Below are positions 1-7,308 of a stretch of DNA of 64,000 bases, in pieces. Under the pieces are notes generated by a model. The model saw nothing but the letters and a program-made list of their open reading frames with translations, ran no database searches and was not told where the DNA came from. The stretch covers positions 434,001 through 498,000 of the forward strand of contig NZ_RKLT01000001.1 of the NCBI RefSeq assembly GCF_019599505.1. The letters run 5' to 3'. The DNA comes from Haloarcula nitratireducens. Its GTDB lineage: Archaea; Halobacteriota; Halobacteria; Halobacteriales; Haloarculaceae. Position numbers and translations under genes: made by a program. How positions within the stretch are numbered: position 1 is the first letter of the stretch; each line of letters begins with the position of its first letter.

Positions 1-44
1 CGTCGGGGACAGGTTCATACTCGGCAGGACCCAACGACGGACAG

Positions 45-1340
45 ATGCACCTCGACGAGTTCATCGAGGGGTTCGAACGCGACGAGGCCGCCGAGAAGCG
101 CCGCCTCGCCGCGGAGAAGTCCTACGCCATCACCGACCATCTGGAGGACGTCGAACGCCAGTTCGAGCAGGCGGTGCAGGGCGACGCGCTCTTCGGCTCT
201 ACCTCGCCCGAGATATTCGTCGGTCGGTCGGGGTATCCGAACGTCTCGACCGGTCTCCTCTCGCCGGTGGACCGAGACGCGACGGCCGAGACGTTCGCCA
301 CCAGCAGCGAGTGGTACGACGCCGGCCTCGGCATCGAGGACGTGCTCCAGCGGCGGACCGGAATGCTCAACTCCACCCGCTCGACCTCTGTCGACGCGGT
401 AAGCACCGGGCGAGGCCGCGGGAGCGGCACCGGCGGCGCGTACGACGTCTGGAACGGGTTCGTCGGCGTCCAGCGGGAAGTCGCCATCGCCGACCACCCG
501 GTCGACGTCGAGGTCGGCTTAGACGGCGAACCGGAACTCGACCTCGAATTCGACGACGTGGGGACGCCCACCGGACCGAGAGCGCACGCCACGGGGGCCG
601 ACCTCGCGGAGAACCCCCACGTTCCGAAGCCCGTCGAGAAGACGCTCTCGGACGACGACTGGCGGGCCGAGGGCGCGATGACGTACCTCTATCGCCGCGG
701 CTTCGACGTATACGACATCAACACCATCCTCTCGGCCGGTGCGCTCGGGCAGGCCAGAGAGCGGTCGCTCGTACCGACCCGGTGGTCGATCACCGCCGTC
801 GACGACACCGTCGGTCAGTACGTCCGCGGGACGCTCCGGAACGGCGATACCATCGACAAGCCCGAGGTGTGGTACAACGAGTACATGGGCAACCGCTACT
901 GGGTTTTGCTCGCACCCGGGCGCTGGGAGTTCGAACTGGTCGAGATGAAAGCCCCCCAGAGCGTCTGGAACCCCCGCCCCGAGACGGGCTACTATCTCGC
1001 CAGCGCCCACGAGGGGTACGAGGGCCGCACGCAGTACGTCGAGGAGACCGCGGGCGCGTACTACGCCGCGCGACTCGGCGTGCTGGAACATCTAGCGGAA
1101 CGGGGCCGGCAGGCGAAGTGTCTCGTCCTCCGCGAGATAACCGACGAGTACTGGGCTCCCGTCGGCGTCTGGCAGGTTCGCGAGGGCGTGCGAAACGCCT
1201 TCGACGGCGAACCGGGGGTGGGCCAGACGTTTCACGAGACGCTCTCGGCCGTCTCCGACCAGTTGCCCGTGAGCGTCGGCGCGCTCCGGCGCAAGTCCGA
1301 ACTCGTCGCGGGACTCCAGTCTCAGCTCTCCGATTTCTGA
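45..1340 (+). CDS. nreA: DNA repair protein NreA
   Basis: 431-residue archaeal Nre-family protein. NreA is a PCNA-interacting repair factor, linked in Haloferax to resistance to DNA damage such as mitomycin C. The last seven residues, QSQLSDF (425-431), form a PCNA-interacting (PIP) motif of the Q-x2-L-x2-F type at the extreme C-terminus, where this family carries it. The ATG at 45 gives a length normal for haloarchaeal members and nothing longer is available inside the window. The body of the protein is acidic and apparently soluble, with no membrane segment. The next gene follows after 12 nt on the same strand. Confidence 0.93.
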   Translation: MHLDEFIEGFERDEAAEKRRLAAEKSYAITDHLEDVERQFEQAVQGDALFGSTSPEIFVGRSGYPNVSTGLLSPVDRDATAETFATSSEWYDAGLGIEDVLQRRTGMLNSTRSTSVDAVSTGRGRGSGTGGAYDVWNGFVGVQREVAIADHPVDVEVGLDGEPELDLEFDDVGTPTGPRAHATGADLAENPHVPKPVEKTLSDDDWRAEGAMTYLYRRGFDVYDINTILSAGALGQARERSLVPTRWSITAVDDTVGQYVRGTLRNGDTIDKPEVWYNEYMGNRYWVLLAPGRWEFELVEMKAPQSVWNPRPETGYYLASAHEGYEGRTQYVEETAGAYYAARLGVLEHLAERGRQAKCLVLREITDEYWAPVGVWQVREGVRNAFDGEPGVGQTFHETLSAVSDQLPVSVGALRRKSELVAGLQSQLSDF

Positions 1341-1352
1341 ACTGTTCTCCGG

Positions 1353-1568
1353 GTGATAGGTAAGTCGCCGTCCTCGCTACCCGCTCGTCCGGTCCCCTTC
1401 CTCCTGTTTCCGGGCGCGCCCGGCGGTATCGAGCCGCTGGTCATCTTCGTCACGATGGCGATATTTCTCGTCGTGCCGCTCGGTCGTCTCGTCGCCGCGT
1501 ACCTGTTCGGAAAGCGACGGGGTCGGGCCGAGACGACGGACGGCGACGGGGCGAAGCGTGTCGAATAA
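1353..1568 (+). CDS. small single-pass membrane protein
   Basis: 71 residues from a GTG start. After a short stretch ending in FPGAPGGIE there is one hydrophobic segment (about residues 29-51) and then a basic patch, FGKRRGR, which would keep the C-terminus in the cytoplasm by the positive-inside rule. The FPGAPGG(I/P)E stretch before a single membrane helix recurs in many short haloarchaeal proteins of unknown role. It lies only 12 nt downstream of nreA, so co-transcription is likely. The exact start is uncertain because I see no TATA box or clear ribosome binding site. Confidence 0.6.
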   Translation: MIGKSPSSLPARPVPFLLFPGAPGGIEPLVIFVTMAIFLVVPLGRLVAAYLFGKRRGRAETTDGDGAKRVE

Positions 1569-1646
1569 GGGACAGAGAAACGGAGTCTCACGGGCTGTGT
1601 GGTCCGAATCGACTGGTTTAACCGTCGGAGTCCGCGTGTGTCTAGT

Positions 1647-1820
1647 GTGTCCCCCACGCCAGCAGATACGGCCCGGGCCGAGGAGTTGACGAGTCGCGCG
1701 TACCGCATCACCGTCGACGAGGGCCGCGACTCCTTCGACGCGCTGAGCATCGAATCCAACGAACGAGAGGGAGCGTGGCTCATCTCCGACACCGTCCGTT
1801 CGCTGGAAGCGATGCGATAG
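1647..1820 (+). CDS. small conserved haloarchaeal protein
   Basis: 57 residues from a GTG at 1647. The open frame extends upstream to 1599, but a TTTAA promoter-like stretch (about 1617-1621) sits 26-30 nt before 1647, which fits a leaderless transcript beginning at 1647 and places the upstream GTG outside the mRNA. The protein is short, charged and soluble, with a likely helix-strand pattern (AYRITVDEGRDSFDALSI) and no metal-binding cysteines. I do not recognise a function. It stands alone between two membrane-protein genes. Confidence 0.6.
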   Translation: MSPTPADTARAEELTSRAYRITVDEGRDSFDALSIESNEREGAWLISDTVRSLEAMR

Positions 1821-1860
1821 TCGCAAAAACGGTTTGAGCGCCCCCGTCTAACCCCGTTGC

Positions 1861-2085
1861 ATGAGCTCACTCTTGCAGTCCATCGATGCCGGTGGACTCC
1901 TCGTCGTCGCCCTCCTCCTCGCGGCGATGGCGATTCCCGTTCTCATCGCTCTCGGCGTCGCCCTGTGGCTCACCCGCGACGAGTGGGGCGACCGCAAAGA
2001 CTTCGACGGGTTCGACACCGACGAGTCGGGGGACGAGGCAGAGACGGCGGTAGAAGAGCCGGAGTCCGCGAACGAGACGCCCTAG
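1861..2085 (+). CDS. small membrane protein with acidic tail
   Basis: 74 residues from an ATG at 1861: a short N-terminal segment, one strongly hydrophobic helix (about residues 12-38) and a highly acidic cytoplasmic tail rich in Asp and Glu. No catalytic motif is visible. Its TAG stop shares the tetranucleotide CTAG at 2082-2085 with the stop of the convergent gene on the other strand, so the two coding regions overlap by four bases at their 3' ends. Function unknown. Confidence 0.65.
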   Translation: MSSLLQSIDAGGLLVVALLLAAMAIPVLIALGVALWLTRDEWGDRKDFDGFDTDESGDEAETAVEEPESANETP

Positions 2086-2375
2086 TTTTCGGTCGGGACG
2101 GGTCCGTCACCGATGGCGCCTCGCACCGACTCGGTGAACTCGTGTCGGTCCGAGAAGTACGTCTGGTCGACGTCGGCCATGATCTCGGAGAGCCGCTGCG
2201 GGCCGTCGGGCGTTCGGACGACGGAGTCACCCTCCCGTTCGACGATCGTGCTGTGCTCGATGCCCCAGGTGAGCCGCGCCGTGACGCGGGACAGCGGTGC
2301 CCCCTCGACGTCGGGTCCCTCGCCGAGTTCGACGGCTGGCGCGTCCTCTTCTTCCTCGTTCTCGTCGTCGCTCAT
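2082..2375 (-). CDS. DUF5789-like protein
   Basis: 97 residues. The first 25 or so are very acidic (EEEEDAP region). The remaining domain contains the pattern RLTW-x-IE-x-STIVEREGDSVVRTPDGP, which I associate with the haloarchaeal DUF5789 family, a short alpha/beta domain of unknown function. The start at 2375 was chosen because it is the only ATG just before the acidic N-terminus; the open frame continues far upstream without gene-like content. Convergent with the preceding membrane-protein gene, sharing the CTAG that serves as the stop on both strands. Confidence 0.72.
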   Translation of the reverse strand: MSDDENEEEEDAPAVELGEGPDVEGAPLSRVTARLTWGIEHSTIVEREGDSVVRTPDGPQRLSEIMADVDQTYFSDRHEFTESVRGAIGDGPVPTEN

Positions 2376-2498
2376 ATCCGAACTGTCCGCACCTGCCCGA
2401 TTAGTGCTTTCGGAATGCGAGCGGCCGCGGTCCGCCGTCCGGCGTGCGAGTCCAGTTCGACCCCGAATCACTATGAGCCACGCGAACGAGGACCACGT

Positions 2499-2633
2499 AT
2501 GTCGCGCACGCTCGACCGATTCGACCACCCCGCGTGGGTGACCGCCGCCGGAATGTTCGCCGGCTACGGACTCGTCCTGGCGTTCCTGTTCCTCTCGCTG
2601 TTCGTCATCCCGTTCCTGCTGTTCACGGTGTGA
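2499..2633 (+). CDS. 44-residue membrane protein
   Basis: Very short gene: 44 residues from the ATG at 2499. An amphipathic N-terminus (SRTLDRFDHPAW) is followed by a long hydrophobic run (residues 14-44) holding one or two membrane passes and ending at the C-terminus. Such micro-membrane proteins are common in Halobacteria. The start codon sits in a GTATGTCG context and codon choice is high in GC at the third position. No function can be assigned; it ends 42 nt before the mutase gene. Confidence 0.6.
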   Translation: MSRTLDRFDHPAWVTAAGMFAGYGLVLAFLFLSLFVIPFLLFTV

Positions 2634-2650
2634 GGCGGGGCAAGAGTCAA

Positions 2651-2662
2651 ACCGCATGCGGT
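2651..2662. promoter_or_regulatory. 12-bp perfect palindrome before mutase gene
   Basis: ACCGCATGCGGT reads the same on both strands and ends 13 nt before the mutase start codon. In a leaderless or short-leader haloarchaeal gene this places it at or just upstream of the transcription start, a usual place for a repressor site. No regulator gene lies next to it. Function inferred from position only. Confidence 0.35.
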
Positions 2663-2675
2663 GGTAACTCTTGGC

Positions 2676-3098
2676 ATGAGTGTCGAGCAGGAGCAAGCCG
2701 AGCGGACTATCAGGTGTCTGGTCGCGAAGGTCGGACTCGACGGACACGACCGCGGGGCGCACGTTATCGCCCGTGCGCTCCGTGACGCCGGGTTCGAAGT
2801 CATCTACTCGGGCCTGCACCGCGCCCCGGAAGAAGTCGTGCAGGCCGCCGTGCAGGAGGACGTCGACGTCGTCGGCATCTCCATCCTCTCGGGGGCGCAC
2901 AACACGTTGGTCCCGAGGATCCTCGACGGCCTGCGCGAGTACGACGCCTTCGACGATCGACTCGTCCTCGTCGGCGGCATCGTCCCCGACGACGACAAGG
3001 CGGAGCTCCGCGAGCGGGGCGTCGACGAGATATTCGGCCCCGGGGCGTCGATGGACGAGATGATCGCGTACATCCACGAGCACGCCCCCGAGCGATGA
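2676..3098 (+). CDS. mcmA2: methylmalonyl-CoA mutase, B12-binding subunit
   Basis: 140-residue cobalamin-binding subunit of methylmalonyl-CoA mutase, which with the large catalytic subunit (not in this window) converts (R)-methylmalonyl-CoA to succinyl-CoA. The base-off/His-on motif D-x-H-x2-G is present as DGHDRG (22-27) with the cobalt-ligating His24, followed by the S-x-L element (SIL, 69-71) and a GG pair at 100-101. As in other archaea the B12 domain is a separate protein rather than the C-terminus of a long chain. The ATG at 2676 is preferred over an in-frame upstream codon because it starts right at the conserved domain. It overlaps the next gene by ATGA. Confidence 0.93.
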   Translation: MSVEQEQAERTIRCLVAKVGLDGHDRGAHVIARALRDAGFEVIYSGLHRAPEEVVQAAVQEDVDVVGISILSGAHNTLVPRILDGLREYDAFDDRLVLVGGIVPDDDKAELRERGVDEIFGPGASMDEMIAYIHEHAPER

Positions 3099-4138
3099 CG
3101 GACCTCGTCGAGGGGTTGCTCGCGGGCAAACACAGCGCGCTGGCCCGCGTCATCACGAAGATAGAGAACCGTTCGCCGGGCTACCGCGAGATAATCTCGG
3201 ACCTCTATCGCCACACCGGTCACGCCGAGGTCATCGGCGTCACCGGCAGTCCCGGGGCCGGGAAGTCCACGCTCGTCGACAAGGTGGCCGCGGCGTACCG
3301 CGACCGAGGGCTGACCGTCGGCGTCATCGCCATCGACCCGTCCTCGCCCTTCTCGGGCGGCGCGGTGCTGGGCGACCGCATCCGCATGGCGTCGAACGCC
3401 GGCGACATGGACGTGTTCTTCCGGTCGATGTCCGCCCGCGGGTCGCTGGGCGGCCTCTCGACGGCGACGACGGACGCCGTCACCGCGCTCGACGCCTTCG
3501 GCAAGGACGTGGTGATCGTCGAGACCGTCGGGGCCGGACAGAACGAGGTGGACATCGTCCGCACCGCCGACACCGTCGCCGTCCTCGTCCCGCCCGGCAG
3601 CGGCGACGACGTGCAGATGCTGAAGGCCGGAATCTTAGAGATCGGCGACGTCTTCGTCGTCAACAAGGCCGATCTGGACGGGGCCGACCGCACCGTCCAG
3701 CAGCTGCGCGAGATGCTCCAGAACAGCAACAGCTCGCGGGGTACGGGCCATCACGGTCATCGCGAGGCGGTCGACGGAAACACGCCCGACGAGGGCGACG
3801 CGGACGACGAGCGCGAGACGTGGTCGCCCCCCATCGTCGAGACGGTGGCGAACCGCAGCGAGGGCGTCGAGTCGTTCATCGAAGCGCTGTCGGACCACGG
3901 CGAGTTCTTAGACCGAACGGGCAAGCGCGAACGGCAGGCCCGACAGCGGGTCGCCGCGGAGATCCGGACGCTGCTCAGAGAGGACGTCAACGGACTGATA
4001 GCGGGCGAACTCGACCGCCACGGCGGCATCGAGGGGTACGTCGATGCGGTCGTCGCGCGCGAGACCGACCCCTACACGGTCGTCGACGAGGTGCTCGAAC
4101 CCCTCAGAGCCTGTTTGAACGAGACGCGGGACACGTAG
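3095..4138 (+). CDS. meaB: methylmalonyl-CoA mutase chaperone GTPase MeaB
   Basis: 347 residues, G3E-family GTPase that guards and reloads the cobalamin cofactor of methylmalonyl-CoA mutase. Walker A is GSPGAGKS (51-58), the ETVG metal/switch region follows at 143-146, and the base-specificity motif is NKAD (190-193). The start overlaps the B12 subunit gene by four bases (ATGA), so the two are translationally coupled, matching their joint function. Between residues about 211 and 241 there is a polar, acidic insertion carrying HHGH (219-222), longer than I expect for the family; it may be a haloarchaeal loop. The C-terminal helices are complete. Confidence 0.93.
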   Translation: MTDLVEGLLAGKHSALARVITKIENRSPGYREIISDLYRHTGHAEVIGVTGSPGAGKSTLVDKVAAAYRDRGLTVGVIAIDPSSPFSGGAVLGDRIRMASNAGDMDVFFRSMSARGSLGGLSTATTDAVTALDAFGKDVVIVETVGAGQNEVDIVRTADTVAVLVPPGSGDDVQMLKAGILEIGDVFVVNKADLDGADRTVQQLREMLQNSNSSRGTGHHGHREAVDGNTPDEGDADDERETWSPPIVETVANRSEGVESFIEALSDHGEFLDRTGKRERQARQRVAAEIRTLLREDVNGLIAGELDRHGGIEGYVDAVVARETDPYTVVDEVLEPLRACLNETRDT

Positions 4139-4240
4139 AAAGCCCCGTGAGGGGCGAGGTGGGAAACCACGCAGATGACGCGAAGCGCCACGCGCGGCAC
4201 CCGACAGTCGATTGCTCGCTCATGTAAGGGCTTCGCATCG
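4139..4240 (+). ncRNA. candidate structured RNA or 3' UTR after meaB
   Basis: Starting one base after the meaB stop there are two adjacent hairpins with GNRA-type loops: GCCCC-GTGA-GGGGC (4142-4155) and GTGG-GAAA-CCAC (4159-4170). A third small CGC-GAA-GCG hairpin follows near 4180. There is no T-run directly after them, so a simple intrinsic terminator explains them poorly. They may be a structured 3' UTR, a processing site or a small RNA. No RNA family was recognised; the call rests on visible base pairing only. Confidence 0.3.
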
Positions 4241-4277
4241 TTCGAGACGAACGTTTCCGGGCGTTCTCTCCCGTACG

Positions 4278-4283
4278 TATAAA
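4278..4283 (+). promoter_or_regulatory. TATA box of alpha/beta hydrolase gene
   Basis: TATAAA at 4278-4283 lies 26-31 nt before the ATG at 4309. This spacing fits haloarchaeal leaderless transcription and supports that ATG over a GTG two codons upstream. Confidence 0.6.
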
Positions 4284-4308
4284 CAGGGGCCGGCACGTAC
4301 ACGTGTGC

Positions 4309-5250
4309 ATGAAGCTTCGAAAGGCACTCGGAGTCGCCGCCGGCGCGGTCGGGACGACGGCGGTCGTCAATCGCGTACTCGAGTCGCGTGCCGACGAGTT
4401 CGAACCGCTGCTCTCCGGTGATCAGCGGACGTACCGCTGGCGCGGGTTCGACGTCGCCTACGCGGAGGCGGGCGACCCCGAGGACCCGGATCTCGTCCTC
4501 CTCCACGGTATCAACGCCGCGGCCTCCAGCCACGAGTTCGACGCCATCTTCGAGCAGTTGGCCGAGGACTACCACGTCCTCGCGCCGGACCTGCCCGGGT
4601 TCGGTCACTCAGACCGGCCGCCGCTCCTCTACTCGGCGTCGCTACTGACCACGTTCGTCCGCGATTTCCTCGCCGACGAGAGCGAGGACGCGACGGTGGT
4701 CGCCTCGTCGCTGACCGCCTCCTACGCCGCGATCGCCGCCCGCGAGGTCGAGGTGGCAGAACTCGTCCTCGTCTGTCCGACCGACTCCTCGATGGGCGAC
4801 CAGAACGTCTGGCTCCGCTCGGTGCTCCGCGCGCCGTTCGTCGGACAGACCCTCTTCAACCTGATCGTCTCGAAGCCGTCCATGCGGCACTTCCACGCGG
4901 ACCACGGCTACTACGACATAGACAACCTCACCGACGAGATCCTCGACTACGAGTGGCGGACGGGTCATCAGCAGGGGGCCCGCTTTGCGCCCGCCTCGTT
5001 CGTCTCCGGCTTTCTCGACCCGCAGGAGGACCTCGGCGAGGTGCTCGCTGCGCTCGACGTGCCGATCACGATGGTCTGGGGCGAGGACGCCGACGTCTCG
5101 CCGCTCTCGGAGGGCCGGGAACTCGCCGACCGGGCGGACGCGACGCTGGTCGTCTTCAGCGATTCGCTCCTGCTCCCCCACGTCGAACACCCCGACGAGT
5201 TCGTCGACGTCGTCCGCGGCGAGGCTGCGACGGCCGAGATAGAGGAGTAG
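4309..5250 (+). CDS. alpha/beta hydrolase fold protein
   Basis: 313 residues. The fold signature includes the oxyanion-hole motif LLHGINA (64-70), the following DLPGFGHSD loop (94-102), a nucleophile elbow and a late His (LLPHVEHPDE). The elbow reads A-S-S-L-T (132-136) instead of G-x-S-x-G, so the predicted nucleophile is Ser134 in an unusual setting. The acid is probably the Asp in WGEDADVS. An N-terminal segment (residues 6-20) is moderately hydrophobic and may anchor the protein. Substrate cannot be told; esterase or haloalkane-dehalogenase-like relatives are equally possible. Independent promoter with TATAAA at 4278. Confidence 0.82.
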   Translation: MKLRKALGVAAGAVGTTAVVNRVLESRADEFEPLLSGDQRTYRWRGFDVAYAEAGDPEDPDLVLLHGINAAASSHEFDAIFEQLAEDYHVLAPDLPGFGHSDRPPLLYSASLLTTFVRDFLADESEDATVVASSLTASYAAIAAREVEVAELVLVCPTDSSMGDQNVWLRSVLRAPFVGQTLFNLIVSKPSMRHFHADHGYYDIDNLTDEILDYEWRTGHQQGARFAPASFVSGFLDPQEDLGEVLAALDVPITMVWGEDADVSPLSEGRELADRADATLVVFSDSLLLPHVEHPDEFVDVVRGEAATAEIEE

Positions 5251-5269
5251 AAAAGCGCCGGTAGCGCGA

Positions 5270-5656
5270 CTATCGCGGTCGGAGCACGACGGCTCGGTCC
5301 CCGGTCGTCTCGCGCTCGCCGACTTCGACGCCGACGACGTCGCCGATCTCGACGTCTTCGGGCTCGACGCCGCGGACGAGCCCCGTCACCGACACCGGCC
5401 CGAAGTCCGCGATGGCGGTCACGTAGGGGGCGTCGTCCTCGAACTGCGGCGTCGCCACGGTGATGGTCGTGTGAGAAGCGATCTCGCCGCTGTCGGGGAG
5501 CGATTTCTCGGTCAGGTCGCGGGAGCTACACACGGGGCAGACCCGTCTCGGCGGGAGCCAGCCGTGGCCGTTCTCGCATTCGAGGTAGTGCGCCTCGCCG
5601 TCTTCGATGGCATTCAGCCACGCGTCGTACGCGCCGTCGGGAGCTTTCTCCGTCAT
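5270..5656 (-). CDS. Zn-ribbon OB-fold protein (DUF35), thiolase partner
   Basis: 128 residues: an N-terminal zinc ribbon with ligands Cys27, His31, Cys40 and Cys43 around the PPRRVCPVC signature, then an OB-fold. DUF35 proteins form complexes with archaeal thiolases and bridge them to HMG-CoA synthase; in Haloferax an equivalent small subunit is required by beta-ketothiolases. The start codon overlaps the stop of the upstream thiolase gene by four bases (ATGA on the minus strand), so expression is coupled. I infer it is the beta subunit of the thiolase encoded just upstream. Confidence 0.9.
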   Translation of the reverse strand: MTEKAPDGAYDAWLNAIEDGEAHYLECENGHGWLPPRRVCPVCSSRDLTEKSLPDSGEIASHTTITVATPQFEDDAPYVTAIADFGPVSVTGLVRGVEPEDVEIGDVVGVEVGERETTGDRAVVLRPR

Positions 5657-6819
5657 TCTCGCACCTCCAAGACGTGAACCGTCGTAGAGGCGACGGTGCC
5701 GCCGGCGTTGTGGGCGACGCCGACCGTTCCGTCGGGGACGGCGTCGGCGCGGGGATGCGACCCGTCTAAGACCCACGCGATGGTCGCCAACTGCGCGACG
5801 CCGGTCGCGCCGACGGGGTGGCCCTTCGCCTTCAGGCCGCCCGAGAGGTTGATCGGCAACTCCCCGTGGCGGTCGGTCTCGCCGTTCGTCGCGGCGTGGA
5901 TGCCCTCGCCGCGCTCGTAGAGCCCGAGCGACTCGATGGCGAGCACCTCGGCGATGGTGAAGCAGTCGTGGACCTCCGCGAAGTCCACGTCGTCGGGACC
6001 GATGCCCGCGTCGGCGTAGGCCTCGTCCGCGGCCTTGTCCGCTGCGGGCGTCTGTGCGAGGTGGGGGCGGTCCTGCAGCGCGAGGTTGTCCCCGCCCTGC
6101 CCGGTCCCCGTGACCGCGACCGAGGCGTCGAGCCCGTGTTCTTCGGCGTACTCGGCGGTCGTCAGCACCGCGGCGGCCGCACCGTCGGTGATGGGACAGG
6201 AGTCGTACAGCCCGAGCGGGCTGGCGATGGTCGGCGCGTCGACGGCCTCCTCGACGGTGATCTCCTTTCGGATCTGGGCGTGTTCGTTGACCAGCGCGTG
6301 TTCGTGGTTCTTCACCGCGATGTGCGCGAGATCCTCGTGTTCGCCGCCGTACTGCTCGAAGTACGATCGCGCCATCAGCGCGTACGCGCCGGGGAACGTC
6401 ATCCCGGCGCGGATCTCGTAGAGGTCGTCGGCGGCGATGGCCAGCGCGTCCGTCGCCGCGGCGGTGCCGATGTTGGTCATCCGCTCGGACCCGCCGACGA
6501 CGGCGACGTCTTGCTCACCGTTGCGGAGGTTCTTGACGGCCTCCCGAATTGCGGCCCCGGCGGAGGCGCAGGCGGCCTCCAACCGTGTGGCCGGCACGTC
6601 CAGGCCGATGGCCTCGGCCATCAGCGGGCCCTGATGGCCCTGGTGTTCGGCGAGTTCCCCCATGAAGTTCCCGTAGTAGAGCGCGTCGACGTCGTCCGGA
6701 TCGACGCCCGAAGCGTCCAGCGCCTCCAGTCCCGCCTCCGCGAAGAGGTCGCGACCGGTCCGCTCGGGGTGCTTCCCGAAGGAGGTGACACCGGCCCCTG
6801 CGACACGTGGGTCTGACAT
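5653..6819 (-). CDS. thiolase (acetyl-CoA acetyltransferase type), alpha subunit
   Basis: 388 residues of the archaeal thiolase family that works with DUF35 partners. The nucleophile is Cys84 in AACASAGAA. The catalytic His334 lies in GHPVGATG, and the C-terminal position normally held by a second Cys is His370 (HNAGG), giving a Cys-His-His arrangement typical of this subfamily. It probably condenses or cleaves short 3-ketoacyl-CoA esters in isoprenoid or fatty-acid metabolism. Transcribed leftward from its own promoter and coupled to the DUF35 gene. It is not closely similar to the second thiolase at 14.3-15.5 kb. Confidence 0.92.
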   Translation of the reverse strand: MSDPRVAGAGVTSFGKHPERTGRDLFAEAGLEALDASGVDPDDVDALYYGNFMGELAEHQGHQGPLMAEAIGLDVPATRLEAACASAGAAIREAVKNLRNGEQDVAVVGGSERMTNIGTAAATDALAIAADDLYEIRAGMTFPGAYALMARSYFEQYGGEHEDLAHIAVKNHEHALVNEHAQIRKEITVEEAVDAPTIASPLGLYDSCPITDGAAAAVLTTAEYAEEHGLDASVAVTGTGQGGDNLALQDRPHLAQTPAADKAADEAYADAGIGPDDVDFAEVHDCFTIAEVLAIESLGLYERGEGIHAATNGETDRHGELPINLSGGLKAKGHPVGATGVAQLATIAWVLDGSHPRADAVPDGTVGVAHNAGGTVASTTVHVLEVRE

Positions 6820-6821
6820 TA

Positions 6822-6850
6822 CCTCACAGTGAGGGTCTGGGTACTTAAAT
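6822..6850 (-). promoter_or_regulatory. thiolase promoter with inverted repeat
   Basis: On the minus strand ATTTAAGTAC (6850-6841) lies 22-31 nt before the thiolase ATG at 6819, a typical haloarchaeal TATA element. Between it and the start, CCTCA-CAG-TGAGG (6822-6834) is a 5-bp inverted repeat covering the expected transcription start, so it could be an operator. It also brings GAGGT close to the ATG. Confidence 0.5.
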
Positions 6851-6986
6851 GCCTACCGACAGTGTGCGGTTTTGCCACGATTTCCCGGCCGTAGGACCGC
6901 AAGACGGCGGCGGTTTTATCATTCTACTAGCCTTTTCCTTCGAGGGATCATACTTCCTTCGTGAGAATCGGCCGAGGGCGCGGTGG

Positions 6987-7184
6987 TCACTCGACTATCT
7001 CGCCGATACGCCGCGGTTCGCCGGAGAGCGACGGGTCGGGTTCGACTATCTGGAGGACTTCGTGGTCGGTCACGTCGGGGTAGGACTTCTGCGTGGCGTC
7101 TTCGATGAGTTCCTTCTCCAGCCGGAACTCGGTTCCGTCGTAGACTACGTCGACGCCTTGCTCGTCGAACGAGAGAACGGTCAT
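6987..7184 (-). CDS. DUF5800 family protein
   Basis: 65 residues, nearly full-length match in pattern to the haloarchaeal DUF5800 family as I recall it: SFDEQGVDVVYDGTEFRLEK at the N-terminus, DVTDHEVLQIV in the middle and LSGEPRRIGEI at the end. Small, soluble, acidic, no cysteines. Role unknown. The promoter region is shared with the divergently transcribed bactofilin-like gene; a T/A-rich element about 25 nt upstream (near 7205-7213) fits a leaderless start. Confidence 0.8.
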   Translation of the reverse strand: MTVLSFDEQGVDVVYDGTEFRLEKELIEDATQKSYPDVTDHEVLQIVEPDPSLSGEPRRIGEIVE

Positions 7185-7308
7185 ATCAGACGTAGGGGAG
7201 GTGAGAATAAAAGTATAGTCTCTCGTGGCCCGCCCGCGTCAGACGTCCGTCTGACAAGCGTCGTGCGCTGCCTCGGGGTTTAAGAGCGTCCGAATCTCTA
7301 TTTGTGCT

